In this document: positions 6,565 to 12,443 of the stretch, one piece after another | Position numbering within the stretch: position 1 is the stretch's first letter | How the letters are laid out: each line of letters begins with the position of its first letter | NCBI GenBank assembly: GCA_963628035.1 | Contig: CAVGED010000099.1 | Span: 1-30,048, forward strand | DNA length: 30,048 nt | Direction of reading: 5' to 3' | Source: 14-2 sp963628035 | Lineage (GTDB): Bacteria; Bacillota; Clostridia; Lachnospirales; Lachnospiraceae | Program-made: the position numbers and the translations under genes | Notes under the pieces: generated by a model | What the model was told of the DNA's origin: nothing | Databases searched by the model: none | What the model saw: the letters and a program-made list of their open reading frames with translations, nothing else

Positions 6565-7455
6565 TTATATTTGTTTGGTAAATTGCGATTTCAATATATC
6601 GGCAAATTCTTCTACATAGTAGCCTGAATTATCCGTTTTCCAAAACGCACAGTAGTTGCGTTTGATCGGTTTATCGCCTCGGCACAACAGAACACGGTGA
6701 ATCGCCTGACTGAATTGAACCGGTTTCTCTCCGCCGTCAATAGGCATAAAGCCTTTCCCGCCGACCACCATCAATCTGGCTTCCTCAATATTTTCGGCAA
6801 ACAGAAATTCTCCGGTAAAACCAACTACATCCCTATAATAGGTCACTTCGTTATCCTGTTGATTTTGCGATGTTATCAGGATACAAGAAGTGTTTTTAAG
6901 TTCGGAAATATTGACGCGTTCGAGCTGTGAGATCGGATTCCGATTGGATATCTCAATGGTACAGTTGCTTGTAACCAGGTGAAAATTTACATACTCATCC
7001 GAGAACGCGCGCCGCTGATCGTTCAGCACTAAATCCACGCTACCGGTACGAAGAAGATCATACAGATCTTCGTGGTTACCATTGACAATGTTAACCGATA
7101 CATCGGGATATTTTGCTGAGAACTCTGCAATAGCGTGAGGAAATTCCTGACCTCCGTAGCATTTCAGATACCCGATACGAAGCTGCGCTTCATCTCCCAT
7201 TGCAATACGCATTGTTTCACGGCACAAATTATCAAAATCAGCAGTGAGAATCAAGCTCTTTTTATAGAAATGCTCACCGGCAGGGGTAAGAGAGAATTTC
7301 CGCTTTTCCCGTTTTAGCAGCTTTACACCAAGTTCATTTTCCAAGGCTTGAACCTGCTGTGATATGGCGGATTGGGAGATGTAGCATTCCTCGGCGGCTT
7401 CCGTAAAGCTGTTACACCGCACAACTGTCTGAAAATATTTGATCTGCTTGAGCAT
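6565..7455 (-). CDS. LysR family transcriptional regulator
   Basis: A 296-residue LysR-type regulator. Residues 1-60 form the winged helix-turn-helix, with FTEAAEECYISQSAISQQVQALENELGVKLLKR matching the family's most conserved block, and LTPAGEHFY follows. Residues about 90-290 form the periplasmic-binding-protein-like effector domain. GGAGGTGA precedes the ATG. The gene has its own strong promoter with an internal palindrome and ends in a clear terminator. The next gene downstream is the flavodoxin, whose promoter has a T-N11-A dyad at about -64. I infer that this protein senses a small redox or aromatic metabolite and activates the flavodoxin-CMD-SDR operon. Confidence 0.93.
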   Translation of the reverse strand: MLKQIKYFQTVVRCNSFTEAAEECYISQSAISQQVQALENELGVKLLKREKRKFSLTPAGEHFYKKSLILTADFDNLCRETMRIAMGDEAQLRIGYLKCYGGQEFPHAIAEFSAKYPDVSVNIVNGNHEDLYDLLRTGSVDLVLNDQRRAFSDEYVNFHLVTSNCTIEISNRNPISQLERVNISELKNTSCILITSQNQQDNEVTYYRDVVGFTGEFLFAENIEEARLMVVGGKGFMPIDGGEKPVQFSQAIHRVLLCRGDKPIKRNYCAFWKTDNSGYYVEEFADILKSQFTKQI

Positions 7456-7500
7456 TTATGTCTCACCTCCAAACACTATACGCAAATACGAACACTATAT

Positions 7501-7529
7501 ATTGTATTCGCTTTTGCGAAGTGTGTCAA
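7501..7529 (-). promoter_or_regulatory. sigma-A promoter of the LysR gene with operator in the spacer
   Basis: TTGACA (7524-7529) and TACAAT (7501-7506) are separated by 17 bases on the minus strand. The spacer holds a perfect palindrome TTCGC-TTTT-GCGAA (7507-7520). A partial copy, TTCGTATTTGCG on the minus strand, lies just downstream at 7481-7492. A protein bound here would exclude RNA polymerase; LysR autoregulation is the simplest reading. Confidence 0.8.
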
Positions 7530-7563
7530 GCAGGCCATCTTTTAGACGAAGCTGCGAAACAAA

Positions 7564-9159
7564 TCAACTCACTTTCTGATTCGCCGGCTCGATGCTGATG
7601 GTCTTGCCCTTGATCTTGGCATTGGCCATGGCGTTCAGGACATCCTTCCCGTACTCCCTGGGCACCTCCACAAAGGTATAATTGTCATACATGTCAATGG
7701 CTCCCACCAGCTTTCCGGGGATGCCGCTCTCTCCGGCGATAGCGCCCAGGATATCTCCCGGCTTTACATTCTGCTTCTTTCCGATATTGATAAAGAGACG
7801 CACCATGCCTTCCTCCGCTCCGGTATCGCCGAACTCGAATTCCGTCGGTGCCGCCTGCTGCTCCTCCTTGCCGCCCAGTGCCAGCTTTAAGAATGCTGCC
7901 GCAATGTCCATGGCCGTGTAATCAGATTCGTTGACGTACTTCTCCACTGCATCGATGGCCTTGGTGAGATCCTCCTCCTCGATGACAGTGCCGATGCGGT
8001 TCATGATCTTCTCCAGCTTGATCTGGGTCACGTCATCCATGCTGGGAATCGGCTTTGCCAGGATCTTGGCCTTGCAGTAACGCTGGATATCCTTTATTTT
8101 ATAAACTTCCTTTCCCTTGACGAAGGTAAAGGCCTGGCCGCTCTTGCCCGCGCGTCCGGTCCGTCCGATACGATGTACATAATACTCGTCATCCTGGGGC
8201 AAGTCGAAGTTAAAGACCGCCTCCACATCATCCACATCGATGCCTCTGGCCGCCACGTCTGTAGCTACCAGGATCTCGATCTTCCCGTTTCGGAAGCTGT
8301 TCATGACCCGGTCACGCTGCGCCTGCTTCATATCTCCATGAAGCCCTTCTGCAAAATATCCACGCCCCTGCAGCGCACTCGTCACCTCGTCCACCATGCG
8401 CTTGGTGTTACAGAACACCAGGGAAAGCCTTGGATTATACACATCCAGGATACGGCTTAAAACCTCCACCTTATCCTTCCGCTTCACATCATAATAATAC
8501 TGCTCTATGCTGGGCACCGTCAGTTCCTTCTTTACCACCTTGATGGTGACGGCGTTCCTCTGATACTTCTTGGTGATCTCCAGGATCGGCCCCGGCATGG
8601 TGGCAGAGAAAAGCACGGTTTGCCGTTCCTCCGGAAGATACCCAAGTACCGTCTCGATATCCTCCCGGAAGCCCATGTTCAGCATCTCGTCCGCTTCGTC
8701 CAGCACGATGGTGTGAACAAAATCACAGCGGATCGTTTTCCGGCGCAGGTGATCCATGACACGTCCCGGCGTCCCGATGATGATCTGGGTGCCGCCCTTT
8801 AGGGAACGGATCTGCTTGCCGATGTCCTGGCCGCCATACACCGGCAGAATCTTGACGCCATGCATGTATTTACTCAGATGGCGAAGCTCCTCCGCCACCT
8901 GTACCGCCAGTTCTCTGGTCGGACAAAGCACGATAGCCTGAGTTCTCTTGTCCTGGACATCCACCTTCTGCAGAAGCGGGATCCCAAAGGCCGCCGTCTT
9001 CCCGGTTCCGGTCTGCGCCTGCCCGATAACATCATTCCCCTCCATCATGACCGGAATCGCCCTGGCCTGGATGGGAGTGGCCTCCTCAAAACCCATTTCC
9101 TCAATTCCCCGCAATATCTGCGGATATAAGTTAAGTTCTTCAAATCTGATTTTTTCCAT
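7564..9159 (-). CDS. deaD: DEAD-box RNA helicase with DbpA-type RNA-binding domain
   Basis: A 531-residue ATP-dependent RNA helicase. Visible motifs in order: Q motif GFEEATPIQ (23-31), motif I AQTGTGKT (48-55), Ia PTRELA (80-85), Ib TPGR (130-133), II DEAD (154-157), III SAT (185-187), V ARGID (304-308) and VI HRIGRTGR (329-336). The C-terminal region from about residue 455 (MVRLFINIGKKQ... GAIDMYDNYTFVEVP) is the DbpA/CsdA RNA-binding domain. It acts in ribosome assembly or RNA unwinding, especially at low temperature in relatives. AGAGG precedes the ATG. A leader of about 106 bases carries two hairpins, one terminator-like, suggesting post-initiation control. The symbol follows the CsdA/DeaD/CshA family and could also be written cshA. 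Confidence 0.95.
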   Translation of the reverse strand: MEKIRFEELNLYPQILRGIEEMGFEEATPIQARAIPVMMEGNDVIGQAQTGTGKTAAFGIPLLQKVDVQDKRTQAIVLCPTRELAVQVAEELRHLSKYMHGVKILPVYGGQDIGKQIRSLKGGTQIIIGTPGRVMDHLRRKTIRCDFVHTIVLDEADEMLNMGFREDIETVLGYLPEERQTVLFSATMPGPILEITKKYQRNAVTIKVVKKELTVPSIEQYYYDVKRKDKVEVLSRILDVYNPRLSLVFCNTKRMVDEVTSALQGRGYFAEGLHGDMKQAQRDRVMNSFRNGKIEILVATDVAARGIDVDDVEAVFNFDLPQDDEYYVHRIGRTGRAGKSGQAFTFVKGKEVYKIKDIQRYCKAKILAKPIPSMDDVTQIKLEKIMNRIGTVIEEEDLTKAIDAVEKYVNESDYTAMDIAAAFLKLALGGKEEQQAAPTEFEFGDTGAEEGMVRLFINIGKKQNVKPGDILGAIAGESGIPGKLVGAIDMYDNYTFVEVPREYGKDVLNAMANAKIKGKTISIEPANQKVS

Positions 9160-9185
9160 ATGATATCCTCTCTATATCTATGTCA

Positions 9186-9251
9186 CAGAAATTTATTTCT
9201 GCGAAATAAGAAAACCGGGTATGCCGCTATAATGCCGCGTTCCCCGGTTTT
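9186..9251 (-). promoter_or_regulatory. two hairpins in the helicase mRNA leader
   Basis: AAAACCGGG (9211-9219) pairs with CCCGGTTTT (9243-9251), and CAGAAAT (9186-9192) pairs with ATTTCTG (9195-9201). On the minus strand the first stem is followed by TTTTCTTATTT, so it resembles a rho-independent terminator placed inside the leader of the helicase mRNA, between promoter and start codon. Confidence 0.6.
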
Positions 9252-9271
9252 TATTTTATGCGCTGTGGCTT

Positions 9272-9300
9272 ATCATAACAGAATATGGAAATAAAGTCAA
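9272..9300 (-). promoter_or_regulatory. sigma-A promoter of the DEAD-box helicase gene
   Basis: Minus-strand TTGACT (9295-9300) and TATGAT (9272-9277) with a 17-base spacer. Transcription would start near 9265. Confidence 0.7.
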
Positions 9301-9310
9301 CAAATATATG

Positions 9311-9339
9311 TTGACATTTCTATTTGCATGTGATAGTAT
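9311..9339 (+). promoter_or_regulatory. sigma-A promoter of the hemolysin III gene
   Basis: TTGACA (9311-9316) and TAGTAT (9334-9339) are 17 bases apart, with TG one base before the -10 box. The -35 box overlaps the palindrome GTCAACA-N6-TGTTGAC (9296-9315), whose other half holds the -35 box of the divergent helicase promoter. A further 17-base palindrome GTAGTTTT-T-AAAACTAC lies in the leader at 9355-9371. Confidence 0.75.
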
Positions 9340-9417
9340 TTCCATAAGTGATACGTAGTTTTTAAAACTACATCATATTTTTTAGGTTACTACTTATTAA
9401 GAACAGGAGATGATACC

Positions 9418-10083
9418 ATGAAATTTCATTTAAAAGATCCAGGAAGTTCCATTACTCATTTTATAGGGATGCTGATGGCGATGTTTTCCGCAGTCCCACT
9501 GCTGATCAAGGCCTCCATGAACCCGGACAACATCCATCTGATTTCCCTGGGAATCTTTATCCTCAGCATGATCCTGCTCTACGGAGCCAGCGCAACCTAC
9601 CATGCGTTGAACCTGTCGGAGCGCACCAACCGGATCCTGCGGAAGATGGACCACATCATGATCTTTGTGCTGATTGCCGGAACCTATACGCCGATATGTC
9701 TCATCGTGCTGGGTGGCCGGACAGGCTATACGATGCTGGCACTGGTATGGGGGATCGCCCTGATCGGAATCCTTGTGAAAGCATTCTGGATCACCTGCCC
9801 CAAATGGTTTTCCTCGGCTCTGTATATCGCCATGGGATGGGTGTGCGTGCTGGCGTTTACACAGTTGATAAATTCCCTTTCCACAGAAGGATTCTTCTGG
9901 CTGCTGACCGGGGGCATCATCTATACGGTGGGCGGCATCATCTATGCGCTGAAGCTTCCTATCTTTAATGCACGGCACAAGAATTTCGGTTCCCACGAGA
10001 TCTTCCACCTCTTTGTGATGGCCGGAAGCATATGCCACTTTATCATGATGTACTTTTTCGTTGCGAACATGCCGGTGCTGTGA
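9418..10083 (+). CDS. hemolysin III family membrane protein
   Basis: A 221-residue integral membrane protein of the hemolysin III/PAQR family with about seven hydrophobic helices. The family metal-site motifs are present: SxxxH in SATYH (58-62), KMDH (77-80) and HxxxH in SHEIFHLF near the C terminus, followed by SICHF. Family members are proposed metal-dependent hydrolases; real hemolytic activity is doubtful and usually unproved. The ATG has AGGAGA seven bases upstream. It is transcribed divergently from the helicase gene. Its stop codon directly abuts the stop of the convergent GIY-YIG gene, with no terminator between. Confidence 0.92.
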   Translation: MKFHLKDPGSSITHFIGMLMAMFSAVPLLIKASMNPDNIHLISLGIFILSMILLYGASATYHALNLSERTNRILRKMDHIMIFVLIAGTYTPICLIVLGGRTGYTMLALVWGIALIGILVKAFWITCPKWFSSALYIAMGWVCVLAFTQLINSLSTEGFFWLLTGGIIYTVGGIIYALKLPIFNARHKNFGSHEIFHLFVMAGSICHFIMMYFFVANMPVL

Positions 10084-10377
10084 TCAGCTCTGCTTATCCG
10101 CCTGATACTTCTCCACCAGCTTTTGCTTATCCGCCTGATAGCTCTCCACCAGCTTTTGCTTGTCCGCTCTGGGCAGCTTCTTGATGGCGGCTTCCCGCTT
10201 CATGGCCTCCTGCTTCGTCTTGAAGTGCTCCAGATACACCAGCTCCACCGGAATGCGGCTCCTGGTGTATTTGGCGCCCAGGCCATGATTGTGAGCCTCC
10301 AGCCGCTTTTCAATATCATTGGTCCACCCGGTGTACAGCGTCCCGTCGCTGCACCTTACCATATACGTCACGTTCAT
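10084..10377 (-). CDS. GIY-YIG nuclease family protein
   Basis: A small single-domain GIY-YIG protein (UPF0213/YhbQ type). The GIY strand appears as VTYMVRCSDGTLYTGWTND, with YTG in place of YIG, then the conserved Arg in EKRLEAHN and the Glu in AMKREAAIKKL. The start is set at the ATG at 10377, which has AGGTGG five bases upstream, rather than an in-frame GTG at 10386 inside that site. The nuclease domain ends near residue 75; the rest is an unusual tail made of 11-residue tandem repeats (ADKQKLVESYQ, ADKQKLVEKYQ, ADKQS). These proteins may act in DNA repair, but the biological substrate is not settled. Confidence 0.88.
   Translation of the reverse strand: MNVTYMVRCSDGTLYTGWTNDIEKRLEAHNHGLGAKYTRSRIPVELVYLEHFKTKQEAMKREAAIKKLPRADKQKLVESYQADKQKLVEKYQADKQS
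10091..10167 (-). repeat. 33-bp tandem repeat in the GIY-YIG gene
   Basis: Two nearly identical 33-base units (10091-10123 and 10124-10156) and a partial third starting at 10157 encode the C-terminal ADKQKLVE.YQ repeats. The high identity points to a recent in-frame duplication. Confidence 0.9.
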
Positions 10378-10395
10378 TTCATCCACCTATGTAGC

Positions 10396-10412
10396 GAGGC
10401 CCAGGGGGCCTC
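10396..10412. repeat. GC-rich hairpin before the GIY-YIG gene
   Basis: GAGGCCC and GGGCCTC form a seven-base perfect stem with a three-base loop, a few bases before the GIY-YIG ribosome binding site. There is no uridine tract. Confidence 0.6.
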
Positions 10413-10423
10413 ATTTATATGAA

Positions 10424-10502
10424 GCAATCGACCAAAACGTATCTGTACCTTACCATATATAACGCATATATTTCGTAAAATCACGATTGCGGATTTTGGT
10501 CG
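10424..10502. repeat. two crossing inverted repeats
   Basis: GCAATCG (10424-10430) pairs with CGATTGC (10484-10490), and CGACCAAAA (10429-10437) pairs with TTTTGGTCG (10494-10502). The order of arms is a, b, a', b', so the stems cross rather than nest. The region from 10387 to 10554 otherwise holds no gene. Confidence 0.6.
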
Positions 10503-10554
10503 TTCTAGGTTACTATATAGTATACTCCATATCCAATTTTTTGTGAATACAACT

Positions 10555-11316
10555 TTACTCCAGGAATCCCATAGGATCCACGCTCTGATTGTCCTTCACC
10601 ATCTGAAAATACAGGTTTGGTCCTTCCACAGAATAATACTTGGTGGGCTCGCTGACATATCCTATGGTATCCCCGGCGGCAACGGTATCCCCGGCGCCCA
10701 GCTTCACTTCCTTCAGTTGTCCGTAGATGGCACTGTAGCCGTCTCCCAGTTCTACCGTAACGGTACAGCCGGTAACCTCGTTGGACTCCACATTGCTGAC
10801 CTTTCCATCCGCCACAGAGAGCACCTTGTCGTTGACTTTACCCTGGATGACAACTGCCGGATTATACTTGTACTGATCCAGCGTGGCAAAATAGACCGTC
10901 TGATTCATGCTGTAATTCATGATCACATTTCCCTTAAGGGGCCACTGCATATCGTTTGCTGCATCAAAATGAAGCGCTGGTTCCACGGAAGCTGCCGCAT
11001 CCGTCTGTGCGTCGGTGTCAGCCGCCGGATCTGCTGCCGGATTCTGCGCGGCGGGATCGGTTTCCCCGGTGGACACCACATCCGGTGCATCGAGAAAATC
11101 ATCATTCTCCGGCGGAATCACGCGATTCACCGCCTCCGCTTCCTGTTCCAGACGCTCCTGCTCCAGCAATGCCAGCTGCTCCTGCTTCTTCTTTTCCGCC
11201 CGCTGTTCGCTGACATAAACGCCTGTCATGCCGAATACCGCCGCCAGCATAAGGACCGCCGCCAGCATATAAGATTTCTGTTTCAAAAAAGATCCTGTTC
11301 CTTTACGTTTTTTCAT
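10555..11316 (-). CDS. spoIIQ: SpoIIQ-like LytM-domain protein, probably catalytically inactive
   Basis: A 253-residue bitopic membrane protein: a basic N terminus, one transmembrane helix (about residues 14-34, YMLAAVLMLAAVFGMTGVYV), an acidic Ala/Asp/Pro-rich linker and a C-terminal LytM/M23 fold (about 125-250). In spore formers SpoIIQ spans the forespore membrane and joins SpoIIIAH to build the channel to the mother cell. The LytM zinc motifs are lost: GPNLYFQM stands where active enzymes have GPHLHFE, and the HxxxD histidine is not seen. It therefore resembles the scaffold-type SpoIIQ. The ATG at 11316 has AGGATGG upstream. It follows spoIID on the same strand, as in other Clostridia, and its start codon lies inside a long hairpin. 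Confidence 0.8.
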   Translation of the reverse strand: MKKRKGTGSFLKQKSYMLAAVLMLAAVFGMTGVYVSEQRAEKKKQEQLALLEQERLEQEAEAVNRVIPPENDDFLDAPDVVSTGETDPAAQNPAADPAADTDAQTDAAASVEPALHFDAANDMQWPLKGNVIMNYSMNQTVYFATLDQYKYNPAVVIQGKVNDKVLSVADGKVSNVESNEVTGCTVTVELGDGYSAIYGQLKEVKLGAGDTVAAGDTIGYVSEPTKYYSVEGPNLYFQMVKDNQSVDPMGFLE

Positions 11317-11394
11317 GCTATCACCATCCTGCCTTTGATTCATGACAATAGAAAGTTTGTGAAGCATTCTTTCTATTGTATTGATGATAGCATG
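11314..11394 (-). promoter_or_regulatory. nested hairpin covering the spoIIQ start codon
   Basis: An outer ten-base stem CATGCTATCA/TGATAGCATG (11314-11323 with 11385-11394) encloses an inner eleven-base stem ACAATAGAAAG/CTTTCTATTGT (11345-11355 with 11369-11379). In the minus-strand mRNA the downstream outer arm contains the spoIIQ ATG itself, so this fold would hide the start codon. Confidence 0.6.
11341..11380. repeat. palindromic repeat, copy 1 (between spoIID and spoIIQ)
   Basis: This 40-base palindromic sequence, beginning CATGACAATAG and ending CTTTCTATTG, shares about three quarters of its bases with the copy at 12405-12443 on the other side of spoIID, in the same orientation. Confidence 0.65.
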
Positions 11395-11410
11395 CCCGCA
11401 TTTTAATCTT

Positions 11411-12334
11411 CTAATCAGAAATTTCGATATTTTTAAAATAATAACTGAGGATTTCCGAGTAATTCATACCTTTTTTTGCCATTTCATTCGCACCGTACTG
11501 GCTTAGTCCCAGTCCATGTCCCAGCCCCTTCGTGACGATACGGATCTTCCCCTCCACTTCCTTCAGATAGAAGCAGGCAGACGAAAGCCCCAGCGCATTG
11601 CGAAAGTCCTCCCCGCTCACTGTCTCCTCCCCGCTTTTCAGCTCTGTCACATAGCCTGCACCGTCCCTGGCACTGGCTGCAATACTGTCTAATGGCTTCT
11701 CAGCGTCCAGCGCCAGCTTGGGAAAGGCTTCCGTAAGCCGCTTCACAAAATCTGATTTTTCCAGGAAGATCACCTTCAGATAATCCTGGGATGCGATATC
11801 CGAATCGCTGTCCACACTGTCAAGCCACGGAAGCTTGTCATTCAACAGTGCCTCCGCCGCGCTTCTGGTCCGCCCTGCGCTGACGGAATGAAAGGCCGCA
11901 TATATGTAGCTTCCCTGATAGGTCAGTACCACGCCCTCCGTGTCCTTTACTGCATTCACCAGCTTCTGATAGCTGCTGCCGAAGTCCTCCTTTCCCCACA
12001 GCTTCAAGAGCTCGTCTCTGGATACTCCCTCCGGCAGCTCTTCCCCCTTCTCCTTTGCCGCCAGCAGGTTTGTCCGTGCGATGACCGCCTGGGCCTTCAG
12101 CGCCTCCGTCTCATAACTCATAGGCACCTGCTTCGCCACCACGCCAATGAGATATTCCTCCATATCTTCGGTTCCATTCGTCTCTCCGGTGACAGCCTCC
12201 ATTCCCGGCAGCACGACCGTGTCATCCCCTGCCCCGCTTTCCTTTCCGCTCCGGTCAAAGCATTTTGTAATAATATAGGGAAGTGCGCACACCAGAACCA
12301 GTACACACAAAAAGGTCTTTATTTTTTCCTTCAT
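11411..12334 (-). CDS. spoIID: stage II sporulation protein D (SpoIID)
   Basis: A 307-residue protein with an N-terminal membrane anchor (about residues 6-23) and an extracytoplasmic SpoIID domain. Family marks are EALKAQAVIARTN (77-89), FHSVSAGRTRSAAEAL, and GLGHGLGLSQYGANEMAKKG near the C terminus. SpoIID is a lytic transglycosylase that, with SpoIIP and SpoIIM, degrades septal peptidoglycan during engulfment. The catalytic glutamate of the usual EMP motif aligns with Gln69 here (KQVPMSYE), which is unexpected. AAGGAG precedes the ATG. A weak sigma-E-like promoter lies upstream at 12360-12386. It is followed by spoIIQ and is flanked on both sides by copies of a palindromic repeat. Confidence 0.92.
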   Translation of the reverse strand: MKEKIKTFLCVLVLVCALPYIITKCFDRSGKESGAGDDTVVLPGMEAVTGETNGTEDMEEYLIGVVAKQVPMSYETEALKAQAVIARTNLLAAKEKGEELPEGVSRDELLKLWGKEDFGSSYQKLVNAVKDTEGVVLTYQGSYIYAAFHSVSAGRTRSAAEALLNDKLPWLDSVDSDSDIASQDYLKVIFLEKSDFVKRLTEAFPKLALDAEKPLDSIAASARDGAGYVTELKSGEETVSGEDFRNALGLSSACFYLKEVEGKIRIVTKGLGHGLGLSQYGANEMAKKGMNYSEILSYYFKNIEISD

Positions 12335-12359
12335 ACTCTGCTCCTTACCTTGTCCTTCC

Positions 12360-12386
12360 AGTATATGAAGCTTGGAAAAAATATAG
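12360..12386 (-). promoter_or_regulatory. possible sigma-E-type promoter of spoIID
   Basis: On the minus strand CATATACT (12360-12367) is one base from a sigma-E -10 box of the CATACACT type, and CTATATT (12380-12386) resembles its -35 box. The spacer is 12 bases, shorter than the usual 14-15, so the call is weak. spoIID is sigma-E controlled in Bacillus. Confidence 0.3.
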
Positions 12387-12404
12387 ACCTTTTTGAGCTT
12401 TATT

Positions 12405-12443
12405 CATGACATAGGAACGTTCGCGAAGCGTGCTTTCTATCAC
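12405..12443. repeat. palindromic repeat, copy 2 (end of ABC gene)
   Basis: Starts CATGACATAGGAACG and ends GTGCTTTCTATCA, aligning with copy 1 at 11341-11380. It overlaps the stop codon of the ABC transporter gene at 12440-12442 and may serve as part of its 3' end. Confidence 0.6.
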
